From positions 248,001-312,000 of the forward strand of contig NC_026736.1 of NCBI RefSeq assembly GCF_000210295.1: a stretch of 64,000 bases of DNA, read 5' to 3'. Position 1 is the stretch's first letter. Each line of letters opens with the position of its first letter. Of this stretch, positions 20,079 to 33,600 are shown in pieces. The notes below the pieces were generated by a model that was given only the letters and a program-made list of their open reading frames with translations, was not told the origin of the DNA and did not search any database. Position numbers and translations under genes: made by a program. Origin of the DNA: Trypanosoma brucei gambiense DAL972. Its lineage: Eukaryota; Euglenozoa; Kinetoplastea; Trypanosomatida; Trypanosomatidae.

Positions 20079-20379
20079 CCCTGTTGACGGCTCGTTGGTG
20101 GCAAAACACTAAATGTGTTGGATACACCATTTCACGGAGGGTCGCCGGGTGTTGTTGTTACATTCATTTATATGGATTTGCACTACTTATCTCACTTTCC
20201 GTCGTCACCTCAACTGCTGTATGTCTTACATGCATGTGGACGCATCATACCCCTAGCGCGCAAACAATTGTCCCTCTTCCTTCATTATTTCCTCTCACTT
20301 TCCTGTACGAATACTTTAATTTGTCACTGCTGGTTATAAAGCTCCAAGTTTCTTTTCGTCGTAGCAAACTACCGCAGCG
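20079..20379 (+). promoter_or_regulatory. Short spacer with splice acceptors for RPS25
   Basis: 301 bases. A C/T-rich stretch (about 20271-20304) is followed by AG at 20340-20341, and a second tract TTTCTTTTCGTCGT by AG at 20363-20364. The second would leave a 15-base 5' UTR, typical for ribosomal protein mRNAs. Confidence 0.5.
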
Positions 20380-20721
20380 ATGCCACCAAAGAAGGGAGGG
20401 AAGGACACCAAGCAGGCGCCCAAGAAGGGCAAGATGGAGAACCTCAACAAGGGTGCCAAGAAGGCTGCAAAGAAGTGGTCTAAGGGCCGTACCCGTGAGG
20501 CACTTCAGAACGCCGTCATGTTCGACAAGGAAACGATGGACAAACTCATGAAGGAAGTACCGAAGTACAAGGTTATCACACCATCCATCATCAGTGACCG
20601 TCTGAAGATCTCCGTGGCTCTTGCCGGGAAGGGGCTCCAGCACTTGTGCAGACAGGGGCTCATTCGGTTGGTTTCATGCAGCAGCAAGTTTCGCGTTTAC
20701 ACGCGCGCTGCTACCGCATAA
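20380..20721 (+). CDS. RPS25: 40S ribosomal protein S25 (eS25)
   Basis: 113 residues, the usual length for eS25. The Lys-rich N-terminus (MPPKKGGKDTKQ) is followed by the conserved KKWSKGRTREALQNAVMFD and the winged-helix region containing KVITPSIISDRLKISVALA and GLIRLVSCSSKFRVYTR. It is a small-subunit structural protein near the decoding/IRES-contact face; this is well-established family knowledge. The codon usage is biased toward C-ending codons compared with neighbours, as expected for a highly expressed gene. ATG 20380 is unambiguous. Confidence 0.96.
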   Translation: MPPKKGGKDTKQAPKKGKMENLNKGAKKAAKKWSKGRTREALQNAVMFDKETMDKLMKEVPKYKVITPSIISDRLKISVALAGKGLQHLCRQGLIRLVSCSSKFRVYTRAATA

Positions 20722-22785
<2,064 letters not shown>

Positions 22786-24238
22786 ATGCAGATACATTCT
22801 CTTTCTTTTACGATGCTGTTTAAAGCGCGGATGTGCGGACGTTACTCAGACGGTGCGTGTGGTTGGGTCCAATCATTGGTTATGTTATATCTGACAGCGG
22901 AAGCCACTAAGGAGTTAAGTAATCGCACGAGGACAGGATGTTTAAAGCTTGGCTGGGGTTCGTAGGGTTAGGGTATATTAGGAAGTGGGACAAAGGAATC
23001 AGTATGCGGCGCACGTATGACAGTAGAGATGGTCAATCATCGAAAAGTGTTCACGAAGGTGTGGCACTTAAGTGAACTAATGAGAAGATGCTGGTACCTG
23101 AAGCGGAGAGCGCTAAGTTGCATGCAAGAGGGTGATGGCGGTTTATCGGCCGTGTGCGGCTTGTTGATTCCTGAGGTCTTAACGTGGATGAAGTGGGACA
23201 AAATGAGAGTGTGTAAATGACGTGTGGCGAACCGACGTATCGGATTATTTAGGACTACTTGTAGTAAAAGAAACGCAGGAAAGGGAAAGGAGAGGGATAA
23301 GCTCCGCTTGTGGCGTGCCGACATCTGAAAAAATTTGTGCGGTGTAGTGGGAACGCCAACACCATAAGCATTGTTATGTACGACTGACGGACATTGACGG
23401 TAGCGGACAATAATGGGAAAAAGAATCGCCGGGCGAATGGCGGGAAACAAAAACAAGGTTGACTGGGAAGGGCGAGCAGTTGGGAGTATTAGAGGATGGC
23501 AGGGAAGTGGACACCACAGGAGGAAGTGAGGTAATTTGTTTACCTTCGCAGATGGTGGGAGGTTTGTCACCTCACTTCACCCTTTCTCATTTTTTAAATA
23601 CTTTTCTATCATCCCGGGGCCCTCTATCTGTGCGTGAGCAGCTGGGCTTCATTCATCATTTGTTTTTGTGTTGCTGATGTGCATTAACCACTAAAACAGT
23701 GCGTACTTCTACGGGATGCTTTACTGTTTTTTTTTTTATGTTCGAAGGAAGTGTACTTCGCTGTTGTCGTTGGGCATGATCCATCTGCTTTGTGAGTAAC
23801 CTCTTTTTCTCATGCGGCTCCTTTCTCCCCCTTTTCCTCGTTTCATTGTTTACCTTCCCGGAATTTGCTTGCCGTTTTTTTTTTTGGTGCTGATGCGACG
23901 CGTATTATCTTTCGGTTGCTTCGTTCATTGCTCCATTTGCTTCGCTTTGACTTTCTCTTCCCTTGTCAGTTGATAGAAGTGATTGAACCCTTATATTTGC
24001 CTGCACTGTTGGTGACGTGTAGCTGCGTTTGCAGGGGACCACAGAGTAAACACTGTGCGAAGAAAGAGAAGACATTAACTGTTCATATCTTTTAGGAAAG
24101 GATCAGTGAAGGTGCCGTCCGGGAGACATTGAAATATACAGAGATATACGTATATTTATTTGTGTTAGCGGCAACCGAAGGTGCAGATTTGTGTAGACGT
24201 GTGACTCTTTGAGTAATTGGTGGGAGTAAACGGTACAG
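22786..24238. other. Long spacer, probable long 3' UTR of ATP synthase beta; short telomere-like motif
   Basis: 1453 bases with no supported gene. It includes TAGGGTTAGGG at 22963-22973, T-runs near 23729 and 23876, and pyrimidine-rich DNA at 23820-23960. A long minus-strand frame at 23037-23570 lacks any coding signature (see rejected list). A splice site for the next gene most likely lies within about 150 bases upstream of 24239, for example the AGs near 24092-24106. Confidence 0.4.
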
Positions 24239-25675
24239 ATGTTGAACTGGTGGCTCATAGTACTTATCGTTGTATGTTCTCTTTTGTGCCTTGCGATCGC
24301 CATATACGTGCTTTACTACTTCTCCTCGGAGGATGATCACGAGGGGAGCTATTTAACCAAAGTGATTATAGTTTTCGGCATACTTTTGGCTATAGGAGTG
24401 GTACTTTTGCTTCCCTTTGATGCCTCTAACGCCAGGGACCCCACTGTGGGAAGTAAATACGTTAACACGCTGAATACAGACCTCATGTGGGAGATTGTCT
24501 TGTGGTCACTTGCTGCCATGGCACTGGTGGTTGTTCCTTTTACAGTATTTTTCTACGAGGCATATGATCCCGATGATGAGAGCTTCTCCAAACAGTGCGG
24601 GCAAGCGATCACTTTAACACTCATTGTATCCTTTGTGTTCATTGTAATAACTGCCGTCTGCTTTTTGAGTTTTGGTACGGCACTTGTTCCAGTGGAGTTA
24701 TATGAGGCTCTGCCGCAGATAGTAGATGATATTGACAGAGTGTCGTATAATACCACCAGTGACAAGGACAAGTTTGAAGTGCATGTGAGTATATTCACCT
24801 ACGTTGTTGGTGAACTCTGTCTTGTTGGGTGGATTGCATTCTTCTTTTACGCTGGTGTAGGACTTGTTTCGGTTCCCGTCGATTTAATCCGTGGCTTTAT
24901 AAATCGGCCGAAACCGATAAGTGGATCCACCTTTGCACAGGAGATGGCCGTTATCGCAGCAAAGGGAGACACACTGCTTTCGGTAGCGCTTGCCCTTCAG
25001 AACGAGGCGCGGGGTAAAGTTCCAAGGTCAATGCGGAATAAAATTTCATTTCTGCGTGCTGAGACACATGTTCTGGAGGAGGAACAGGAGGAACTCATAT
25101 GGAACTATAAAAAGGTGGGCGGGTCACCGTTCATCGTCTATGGAAAGCTTCTGATCGGAATTTTGTCTGTCGCCCTCAGCATTTCCTGGGTATTGCAAAT
25201 ATTTCTGCACAATACATTCAAAATAGTGCCATTTCTTAGTACACTGGTTACCGCGCTGGATGAGGTTTTTCCACTTTTTGGTATCATAACCTATGGTATA
25301 TTTGCTTTCTACTTGGTGTGGATTACGCTAGAAGGTCAAATCCGTGTTGGGCTGCGATTTGTTTTCTTTCAGATCCATCCCATGAAACCACATGATACGA
25401 CTCTTAACTCTATTGTGTTTAACGTGGGTTTGCTGCTCCTTACGAGTTATGCCATCCTGCAGTTCACTACGCGCTCCTTCAACGAATACATCCCACGGAC
25501 CTCAATCAATGCCCTGATGAATCTGTACGTGATGAACCTTAAGGGCATCGGAGTTGCCGTAGAGTGGGCGCAGTTTTGTCTTCTTGGCGTTTCATTCTTG
25601 GGACTTCTGTTTGTACTTGCATGCCCTGCGAAAAATGCGGCAGCGCGACCCAAGAAGCCAAACTATTCAACATAA
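24239..25675 (+). CDS. LMBR1-family (LMBD1-like) polytopic membrane protein
   Basis: 478 residues with about nine hydrophobic spans, beginning with LIVLIVVCSLLCLAIAIYVL close to the N-terminus. The pattern of a short exposed loop and GVVLLLPFDASNARD followed by VVPFTVFFYEAYDPDDE is characteristic of the LMBR1/LMBD1 (limb-region/lipocalin receptor) family: in LMBRD1 the corresponding parts are LLPxDvxN and PFxYFYYEExDDD. The cytosolic loop between about 225 and 290 is charged (ETHVLEEEQEELIW). In animals LMBRD1 works in lysosomal cobalamin export; whether that applies in trypanosomes is unknown. The C-terminus is short and basic (AARPKKPNYST). ATG 24239 gives a natural short lumenal/cytosolic tail before the first span. 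Confidence 0.75.
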   Translation: MLNWWLIVLIVVCSLLCLAIAIYVLYYFSSEDDHEGSYLTKVIIVFGILLAIGVVLLLPFDASNARDPTVGSKYVNTLNTDLMWEIVLWSLAAMALVVVPFTVFFYEAYDPDDESFSKQCGQAITLTLIVSFVFIVITAVCFLSFGTALVPVELYEALPQIVDDIDRVSYNTTSDKDKFEVHVSIFTYVVGELCLVGWIAFFFYAGVGLVSVPVDLIRGFINRPKPISGSTFAQEMAVIAAKGDTLLSVALALQNEARGKVPRSMRNKISFLRAETHVLEEEQEELIWNYKKVGGSPFIVYGKLLIGILSVALSISWVLQIFLHNTFKIVPFLSTLVTALDEVFPLFGIITYGIFAFYLVWITLEGQIRVGLRFVFFQIHPMKPHDTTLNSIVFNVGLLLLTSYAILQFTTRSFNEYIPRTSINALMNLYVMNLKGIGVAVEWAQFCLLGVSFLGLLFVLACPAKNAAARPKKPNYST

Positions 25676-27141
25676 AGGCCAGTTCGTGCGTTTTTGATTG
25701 AGTGTATAAGTGGATGTGCTTGGTGTAGATATGATTCCAACCTCGTGCAAATATCACAAGTAATCAAAAGGTTTCAGTCGCTAGGTTGCAGACGGGTGTT
25801 TTCGAATGATAACAAGTGAGCGGAGCCGGGCCCCATGATGTTTGGTTTTGTTCTTTAAGCTCCACTCCCTCACTTCTCTATCCCTTTTTGTTTATTTATC
25901 TTTGTTTTTGTGGTGGGACGATGGAACCCTACGTGAGCTGTGTTTTGTTCTCTTCATGAGAATTGTATTGTGGTGGTGGAGGCGGTATGGGCCGGCGATG
26001 ATTTTTTATTTCCAATGTGCTCATACTTGCCGCACTTTTTGTCTCTTTACTGACCCGCGGTGTGGCGGTCATTCATTTTGTTTGAAGAAGTGATGAATGG
26101 TTCGTTGTCGTTATTGCTAATGTTCATGGGCGGTGCCTACTTTAAGCGTTGGTTTTATTGCTCTCCACACTTCGTTCTACGCGACATTTCTTTTTTTTTT
26201 TTTCAATCCCCTGCTGCTTCCCACTTCATAGGACTCTTTGGTGACATCTACCGATTCAAAGTTTCCCTTTGCTCTCCTCCACAAGTGCGTGGTGATGTGC
26301 TACCAAAAGGATTGCCAAGTTGTATTGTCTCTTTCCATTCTTTAAGTTTTCCTAAATATTGGTACAATCGTTATTACTTTTAGCGAGTGAAAGGGGCAGC
26401 GTTGGAAAGCATAGAGAAATGAATGTGTCGGTATGAAATTAACGCTTGGAGACAAGGTGTTGTGGCTTTTTGCAAAACGAATCCCAGAGCGCAGGTCTAT
26501 CCTTGCATTTGTTTCTTATGTTTCTCTCATTGCCTCAATTTTGTCTCTCTTTACTTTCTTTTTTTTATTTTTTGTCGTTGTCTAATCCCTTTGTTCGCTT
26601 GAACCATCGGGAAGGAAAATTACACACAAAACATTACTAGTAGTAGCGGTTAGTGGGAGAGTCGGGGGAAAAAAAAAAACGACAGAAAGGGGAAGAGAGA
26701 AAGCAGGTGAAGGCATCAAAAGGGGCGTTTAATACGTAGCAGTGGAGGAAAAGGAAAGTTTCAAATCAATCAATCGCTGAGTAAGTTTTCACCGGGTAAA
26801 CAAGCACCAGCGGTTGACAGAAGCAGCTTTGTGGTCAGAAGTGTTTGAGTATAAAACTTGTACGACGTACAGAAAGAAAGTTGATCCATCTATATCAACT
26901 AATTAATTTATATATACATACAGACAGATAGATAGTTATATAAATCAATCCGGAATCCGAAAGGGAAGCTGCCGGAACCGAAGGTGCTGAAGTTCATTGA
27001 AAAGAGAATATTGCGTATCACACACTTTCCAAGACACGGTAATTAATCTTGGTATCGGCACCAGGTTATTATTCCACTTCTATCTATCTATCTCACTTAC
27101 TTTCTCCCTTACACACGATCACTTTCGTAGCAGTCTGCACG
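25676..27141. other. Long spacer ending in a pyrimidine-rich splice acceptor
   Basis: 1466 bases without a supported gene; small frames here are T-rich and hydrophobic by composition only. A TCTA/CT-rich tract at about 27068-27110 is followed by AG at 27129-27130 and 27132-27133, only 9-12 bases before ATG 27142. This should be the trans-splice site of the tubulin acetyltransferase. TATATA/CAGACAGATAGATAG simple sequence lies at about 26908-26940. Confidence 0.5.
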
Positions 27142-28146
27142 ATGACCCACAATGTGATGTGTGATGATGTGTTGCCGCAGCTAAACCTTCCAGATGGTGT
27201 AACTAGGTGGAATGCGAATTTGCTTGAGGAGGAGCGACGTCTCCGAAATAGTGACGGACATGCTGACCGAATAATATTGACAATTAATACCCTTGGGAAA
27301 CGTAGCAAGGAGGCGCAGTCGCTGAATACCATACTCACCTCCGTACCGCGTTTGCGAGAAAACAGAGACGCCCGTCTTTATTTGCTCTGCCATGGTGGCC
27401 GGGGCGTTGGAATTTTAAAGATTGGAGTGAAGAGGTTATTCGTGGTGCCGCCGTCGCACGCGGGGCTGATGGAAATTGAACCCGTGTGCGTCCTGGACTT
27501 CTTTGTTGATACCAGCAACCAGCGGCAGGGCTACGGGAAGATTCTTTTTGAACATATGTTGGCGTTTGAGCGGCTGAGCCCAGGTGACGTGGCCATTGAC
27601 CGCCCAAGTGTCAAGTTTCTAGCATTTCTACGAAAGCATTACGGACTGGTAGAGTACACCCCTCAGTCCAATAATTTCGTAGTGTTTCACAAGTTTTTCG
27701 AGCGTCACCAGCAGCAGCGGCGTGGAGTTGGAGGTTCCGGTCGCTCTGGTTACCAGCACTGCAACGAGACTACAACACAGCAGTTGGGAACTCAAAGTGG
27801 GTTACTGGAGGATATAAATCAAACTCATCCGGCGCCTAGTTATGCCTTGCGGGGTGTTGTTATGGGTCACACCGGCCCACCATTAGATCTTACCAATGTT
27901 ACCCAACAGCAGAAACCATACCATCAACCTTTCGCAACAGGGAGGAAAACATCGTATGAATTGCAGTACGAACGGTACCTCCAAAGTCAAAATTGCCGGC
28001 CAACCGGGAATGCGGGATATGGTGGTGGGAATGGACCTGCATCTTCAGCGGAGGTGCGTGCTACAAATTGTCAGGCACGACGCCGCACATCACCAACGCG
28101 AAGTGGTGTACCGTACAATATAATCAATGGGTCTACGGGATCTTAG
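27142..28146 (+). CDS. MEC17: Alpha-tubulin N-acetyltransferase (MEC-17/ATAT1 family)
   Basis: 334 residues. The catalytic domain covers about residues 1-190 and has a Gcn5-like acetyl-CoA loop, [13 protein letters not shown] (about 128-140), preceded by [13 protein letters not shown]. It ends with the family hallmark [17 protein letters not shown] and [14 protein letters not shown]. These blocks are the defining conserved regions of MEC-17/ATAT1, which acetylates Lys40 of alpha-tubulin inside microtubules. The rest (about 195-334) is Gln/Gly/Ser-rich and probably unstructured, as in other ATATs. Trypanosome flagellar and subpellicular microtubules are heavily acetylated, so a flagellum/cytoskeleton role is expected. 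The frame extends upstream to TTG 27049, but ATG 27142 directly follows the splice acceptor. Confidence 0.92.
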   Translation: MTHNVMCDDVLPQLNLPDGVTRWNANLLEEERRLRNSDGHADRIILTINTLGKRSKEAQSLNTILTSVPRLRENRDARLYLLCHGGRGVGILKIGVKRLFVVPPSHAGLMEIEPVCVLDFFVDTSNQRQGYGKILFEHMLAFERLSPGDVAIDRPSVKFLAFLRKHYGLVEYTPQSNNFVVFHKFFERHQQQRRGVGGSGRSGYQHCNETTTQQLGTQSGLLEDINQTHPAPSYALRGVVMGHTGPPLDLTNVTQQQKPYHQPFATGRKTSYELQYERYLQSQNCRPTGNAGYGGGNGPASSAEVRATNCQARRRTSPTRSGVPYNIINGSTGS

Positions 28147-29601
28147 TTCCATATGGTAGGTGTCGAGAAAGGTAACAACACCAACATCTGAAAGGCTTGT
28201 CGAGTATGTTTTTTTTTTTTCGTGTGTGTGTGTATATATATATGTGTGTAGAAGAATAAAACGGAAAAGGGAGAGTGGAAAGGTTGAAGAGAGAGAGGGA
28301 GAGAATGGAGAAAAGGAAGAGAGATTCTGCAAATAGTTGATTTTCAGTTTTGGTTTCACTTCGTGTGGTACCGAAAGGTTTTTTTTTTTATCTGAGGGCT
28401 GTGCGTCCGGGACACGTCAAAGTTATTTGAAAGTGATGTTTTTTTTTTTTTTGGTGTCCTCTTCTTCTTTCGTTTATTTACCGTTTGCCCAAAATCTGCC
28501 GCTTCATGCATGTCTTACCTTTCTCCACTTCTTTTTTGATGTTGACTCTCCTCCCCCTAACCCTAACTACTATTTAATTTTGCTTTATCTTTTTTTTTTT
28601 TTGCCTGTGTCATCTCTGCGGACCTGTTGCCTCCTTATCATTTGTTTCTTGCAATCTCTTTTAATAGTATGTGTAGCATCTTAAGGGATTGCCTGCTGGA
28701 AGGGGAAAAGAATTATTTGATGGCACACAAACTGCGGTAAGTTGAAGTGTAATCCCAGTAGGGTCACGTCACCGTTATTTGTTAGCTGTAAAATTTTCTT
28801 TACATACTGTCAGTTTAAATTGACCGCTGCAGTTGTGATTTGTAATCATATATTATACGGGGACGAGAGGAGAGGATGTGTATTATTGTTTCTACGGTGA
28901 GTGTGGGACGGTAACTTGAGTATAACCAATAGCAACAAGAAAGGATCTATTTTTTTTTTGTTTTTGGTGTTTTATGAAGGGTCTGTAGGTTCAAGAAGAC
29001 GACTTGAGCGTGGTTTCTTCTTCTTGTGCCCTTGAATTAAGTTAATGATGGTCGTGAATTGCATCGTGTGCCCTTATGTATATATATATATATATATATA
29101 CACGTGTGCTTGTGTTTGTATCAGTGAGATGCAGGGAAACCATGAAGGCGAACACAACGGAATGTCTAACCGATCCCCCTTTACGTGTAGCGTGTTTCAC
29201 ATTGCTCCGTCTTGTGTTGATGTTTATTGTTTAGGGGTGGCAGAACGTTGAAAGGTTGTTGCATGACTTAATAACAAATAATTGAAACGAAAAGAACTAA
29301 GCTGGTGAAACGGATTAGTGGCCACTCCGTTTCAGAAACAGTGTATGACACTTTAAACTGCATTGTGTTGAGTGATGGGTGAGATGGCTTCCTTATTGTG
29401 TTACTGTGCAAGTAAATTTTGAGTACACGCTAAATCCGAATACATCAATCCTTTTTTTTCGAATTTCCCATTATGTTCACACAAGTAAACGTCTATTTCA
29501 TACGCAGTTAGTCGTGAATTAGACCTTTATTATCGCTATCAAACAATTGTTACCAAACATACATAAAGGGGGGAGGTTTATTTATTTATATATTTTGAAC
29601 A
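28147..29601. other. Long spacer with TG/TA repeats, T-runs and telomere-like motif
   Basis: 1455 bases with no supported gene. It holds a TG/TA mix at 28222-28249, T-runs at about 28210, 28379 and 28439, CCCTAACCCTAAC at 28555-28567 (the rest of the window has only two other doubled telomere-like units) and a TA run at 29077-29101. Pyrimidine-rich DNA at 29448-29470 and AG near 29502-29510 may serve the next gene. Confidence 0.4.
29077..29101. repeat. TA microsatellite
   Basis: Uninterrupted alternating TA run in the spacer between the tubulin acetyltransferase and COX VII-like genes, followed by CACGTGTG. Confidence 0.9.
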
Positions 29602-30099
29602 ATGCCGCGTCCCTTTGGTGTGTGGGCTCCTGCGACAACCCTCGCGGAGTACCGCGCCCGTATTCCTGGTATGAGCAATTTTAAGCTGCGATGGGTATTT
29701 GGTGCTCGGCGAGAGGTTTATTACCACCCGGAGGCACTTGCTCACTTTAAGGACCATCAACAATATAAAGACGCTGTGGATACCGTACGTGCAATGCGCA
29801 CTTCCGACAAGTTCTTCGGTGAGGGCGTCAAGTTACCGCACCACCCCCTCATTAAGATGGGTGTTATATTGTCGATTCATGGTTATTTGACGTACTGCTG
29901 TCTGCGCTATTACTATGGTACGCATGTTCCGGCCAATAATCCAACATGGAGAAAGATTGTGAACAAGGAGTGGGAGGAGGCAATTAACAACTCTCCATGG
30001 GATCATATGTCGCACGTGTGGCAATACAGTGATCAATACGCGTCGTCCATTGGCGAGGCGGCAGCCCTGGGCAGACGTAAGTTCTATATTCCTGCCTAG
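29602..30099 (+). CDS. COXVII: Cytochrome c oxidase subunit, trypanosomatid subunit VII-like
   Basis: 165 residues. The N-terminal half is hydrophilic, with aromatic and basic residues (RPFGVWAPATTLAEYRARIP). One membrane span lies at about 84-106 (KMGVILSIHGYLTYCCLRYYYG), followed by a Trp-rich tail (WRKIVNKEWEEAINNSPWDH). Trypanosomatid-specific nuclear-encoded subunits of complex IV have exactly this single-span plan and no homologue in most eukaryotes. The assignment to subunit VII comes from my memory of the gene next to the tubulin acetyltransferase on T. brucei chromosome 3, so it is less certain than the membrane topology. Mitochondrial inner membrane is expected. No cleavable presequence is obvious. 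Confidence 0.6.
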   Translation: MPRPFGVWAPATTLAEYRARIPGMSNFKLRWVFGARREVYYHPEALAHFKDHQQYKDAVDTVRAMRTSDKFFGEGVKLPHHPLIKMGVILSIHGYLTYCCLRYYYGTHVPANNPTWRKIVNKEWEEAINNSPWDHMSHVWQYSDQYASSIGEAAALGRRKFYIPA

Positions 30100-30601
30100 T
30101 ACAATATGCATGGATGTTAAATTATCTCCGTTGTCGTTCGTTCGTTTATTGGTTCCTTTGGGCTATTATTATTTTTCCTTCTTGTTTAGTAGCACTAGTA
30201 GGTAGGGTTATCGATTCGGTGAAGACGATGTAATATTATGTTATTATAATCATTATTATTATTATTTGCGAGAATGGTGCCAAACATTAGTAAAAGAAAG
30301 TTGGAAATCAGGGGAAACATATGTGTGCATTTTCTTTTTGTATTGAAGGTCTTATGTTACACGCCAAAAACGTTCACAACTGCATTCCGTATATTTATGT
30401 TGTCTCACTTTCAATTTTTGTATTCTGTTTATTTTTGCGATTTACATGCTTCTCCTTATCCCTCTGTATGTTTAGTGGGGGGAAAACAGAGTGTGAGGGG
30501 GCGCGTTTGTAAGCGCACACAACGCTCGTTTCCAAAAGAGGGACGGAAATAACGTCATTTCTTTTCCATTGAAAGAAACCTCCGCTGAAGTGCACCACCG
30601 A
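30100..30601 (+). promoter_or_regulatory. Spacer with TTA-rich repeat and acceptor for the giant gene
   Basis: 502 bases without a gene. A TTA/ATT-rich repeat lies at about 30228-30268. The tract CGTCATTTCTTTTCCATT (30553-30570) is followed by AG at 30574-30575, 27 bases before the ATG of the giant gene. Confidence 0.5.
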
Positions 30602-33600
30602 ATGGAGGCGCCCGGGGGTCAATTAACCATCGCGCGGCTTGAAATTCGGCGCTTTTGTCTCCAACCAGAGGAATTAGTGCAGCGTTGCGCCCAGCCAAGC
30701 GCCGGTAGTGTTGGCGGTTCTGTACAGCTTTATGTTTCATTCACCACTCCGCGTGGTGTAGAGATAAGTCTGCAAGGGGTGGCCGCCAACCAACAAACCG
30801 ATGAGAAGGGCGTAAGGCGAGTTCAGTGCGCAGCAAATACAAACCTCATGGATGTTTCTTTTGTTGTGACACAACTCAAAACAGACGGGATCCAGAAGGA
30901 TGGGTGTGAATCCGTAAAGAATGTTATGTGTCAGGTTTGGTATAGTCGAGCAGAGCAGCAGGAACAAGTTATGAAAGGAGGAGGGGGAGAGGCTAAACTC
31001 CCCGTTAACAATCTCGTGGATGGAGATTGGTCGTCGTTTGAAGATTCGCCTCCTTCCTCAATAACAGCGTTGCCACATGTTGAGGACGAAGAAAAGTTGG
31101 AGGAGAAAGCACCGGCGGCAGTTGAGTCGCATTGGGAGGTTCTTGCAGATGTCAGTCTTGAAATTATGAAATATGGTGTACAAACGGTCAATTTTGCAAT
31201 GGGGGATGTGGCAAAGGAGTACACTAGCGCGTCACTGACAGCTTCGATATTCATAGAGCCGAAGTTGCTTGCGGTAGAAATAGAGGAAGCAGCTGCTCCA
31301 CTCGCAACTAAACCTCCAGTTGAGACAACGCAACCGGGGTTACCGCCGGACAACAATCCCTTATCACTGGATCACGGGACGGCTCCCTCGACAGGATTTG
31401 CTGAGGAACGTTGTGGTGAAGCTACCTTTGCTCCTTCTGGTAGATCCACTGCTGTCGGTACCGGTGAGGCACCAGTTTGTGGAGCGGGCGTGGTAGAAGT
31501 GCCAAAGGGAAATATGGAGGCAGCCACTCAAGAACAGGCAGATACAATGGTTGTTGTGCTTGCGGAGCAGCCGAAACATATGGGAGCACGATGGCTACTA
31601 CTACTAGATATGTCCCGATGGGATGATCGTGAACCTAACGGTAGTGATGAACTTAAACAAGAAAAAGTAAATGTTGCCACCCAAGGTGCTGGTGATGCCA
31701 CTAGCCGGAGTGTAGTTGAGGGTGGCATTCTGTTCCGGTTGGTGTTGTGTGGGGCGGATGCGAACGTGTTAGCGTATGGTTCTCCGTTCAGTGGGTCATT
31801 GTGTCGCACCAGTGGTTGGAGCGATGCCTTGCTGGCTGTCGGTGACGACATAGTTGCTTGTTCCGTTGTCTCTGTAAAGCTTCAGATGTTCAACCACAAT
31901 GCGATGCCTAACTGCCAGACCGATGCGGAGGCGACCGCTGAACCCTTACAGCTGAATAACACGTCGCGTGAAGCGGCGAAGGCATGGGTGACAGTAGCTT
32001 CCTCTCAACTTGTGCCGATTGCTTCACTATTAGCTTCACTGAAGGAGTCCTCGATGCTCCCGATACCGTTGACTGCGGTGGACCTCCCAAGTGCCGTAGC
32101 ACCCCCGACCGAGTTCGTGTCTGTGAACAGAGGGCAAACGATAAGTGCGCAAGCGAGTTTAGTTAGGGTTCCAGCTGTTGTCGGTGAAACAAAAAGTGTT
32201 AGACATTGGATGAGGACAATCAGGATCGCAACGGACTGCTTCTTCAGGAAATCGTGTCAAACACTCGACACAGTCGCACCTCCAAATGAGATTAGTCTGC
32301 CAAAGGAATGTGAGTGGAAACAAGGTGGAACGGGGTGGATGTGCTCCGTTGAACTGAATGTGTCTGCGGTGGTGCTACAAAAGGTGGTTCCTTACGTTGA
32401 TGCGGGTGCAGCGTGGCCTGTAACAGCGCTTTCCGTTTCTGGTGGTTGCGAAATACTCCTTGAGGAAACTAAAATGAGTGATATTTTCTTCAGTGCCTAC
32501 ACCGACAACGAGTGGTCCGAGACCCGACGCAGTCCAGTTTCCCATTTTGACACCGTCGTTCATGCCACGGTTAACGAGACGCATCCCGTGGTTTTAATTA
32601 CGTTGCACAGTTCAGTATCACAGGAAGTGCTGTTTGGTCACGCAGTTTTTGCTCCCCTTGGGTTAAGGCAGGATGTAGGTCACGTGTGGTTACCATTACA
32701 ATATAAGAACCACATTGGATACCATAAGCATGGTGAGGACGACAGTTCCCCCACTGTAGGGTGGGTTCACTGTAGTTACATTTGTGTGTTCTCTAGTGTG
32801 GGCGCCAGTTCTTCCTCTGTGACCGCGGGAAATGAGGAGGTTCTTCAGCAGCCTGTCCTGTTTCCCTCTCCATTGTCAGTGCCCAAGTACATCGCGTCCC
32901 CTTGTCTTACACCCGCTCTGCGATGGAATTCGATAGAGGTGTGTATTGTGAAGGCAAGCGACCTGCGTATTGACGTGAATTCATCATCGCGTTGCAGTGA
33001 CGGTAAGGGCGGAAACGATGGCGGCGCTGGTGGAAATGTTGAGGGTTTCCTCCACGCTAGTGTGCAGCTTCTTCCCAAGTCTGACCTCAACCCGTTTGTT
33101 ACTCCCGCTGCTTCTTACGAGTACCCTCACTGGAATTCCACGTGCAGAGTAGGCATTGCGGCAGCTGCAACACATCTGATCGTGCAGGTCCTTGTTGGTG
33201 ACGGACGTGGCGGCGAAGGCAAATCTGTTGGAATTGTTGATATTACCCGCGTTGCCACTTCAGGTTTCTGGACTACAGCTTCGTGCGATGGGGTGTGGTT
33301 GCCTCTGGTTTCCAACCACTCTTCAGGTGGCGAACGCCGTTACTGCGGTTCTCTGTTTATCCGCTGGTCATTTGGCTGCGTTGGAGATCTGCCTAAAGAG
33401 GTCGTTATCGGTATGGGCGCTGCGCTGCGCCCTACGTGGAGCAACGTCGGCCTCCCCAGTGCCTCCACTGCCCACAACAATCGGTTTGACAGGGGCCACT
33501 GGTTACGGTTGGAACGTGTGGAGGTACAATTACCATGGAGGTTGTGGCACATGGGGCGTCATTGTGAGGCACGGTGGAGGGAGGTTCTTGGCCTCAAACC

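Noticed and set aside
23037..23570. 177-codon minus-strand frame opposite the ATP synthase beta 3' region
   Set aside because: Composition is Pro/Leu/Phe/His-rich as expected when purine-rich + DNA is read in reverse; there is no domain, no splice signal on the minus strand, and it lies opposite a long 3' UTR.
26060..26383. 107-codon + strand frame in the spacer before the tubulin acetyltransferase
   Set aside because: T-rich, hydrophobic by composition, no acceptor or family; treated as 3' UTR.
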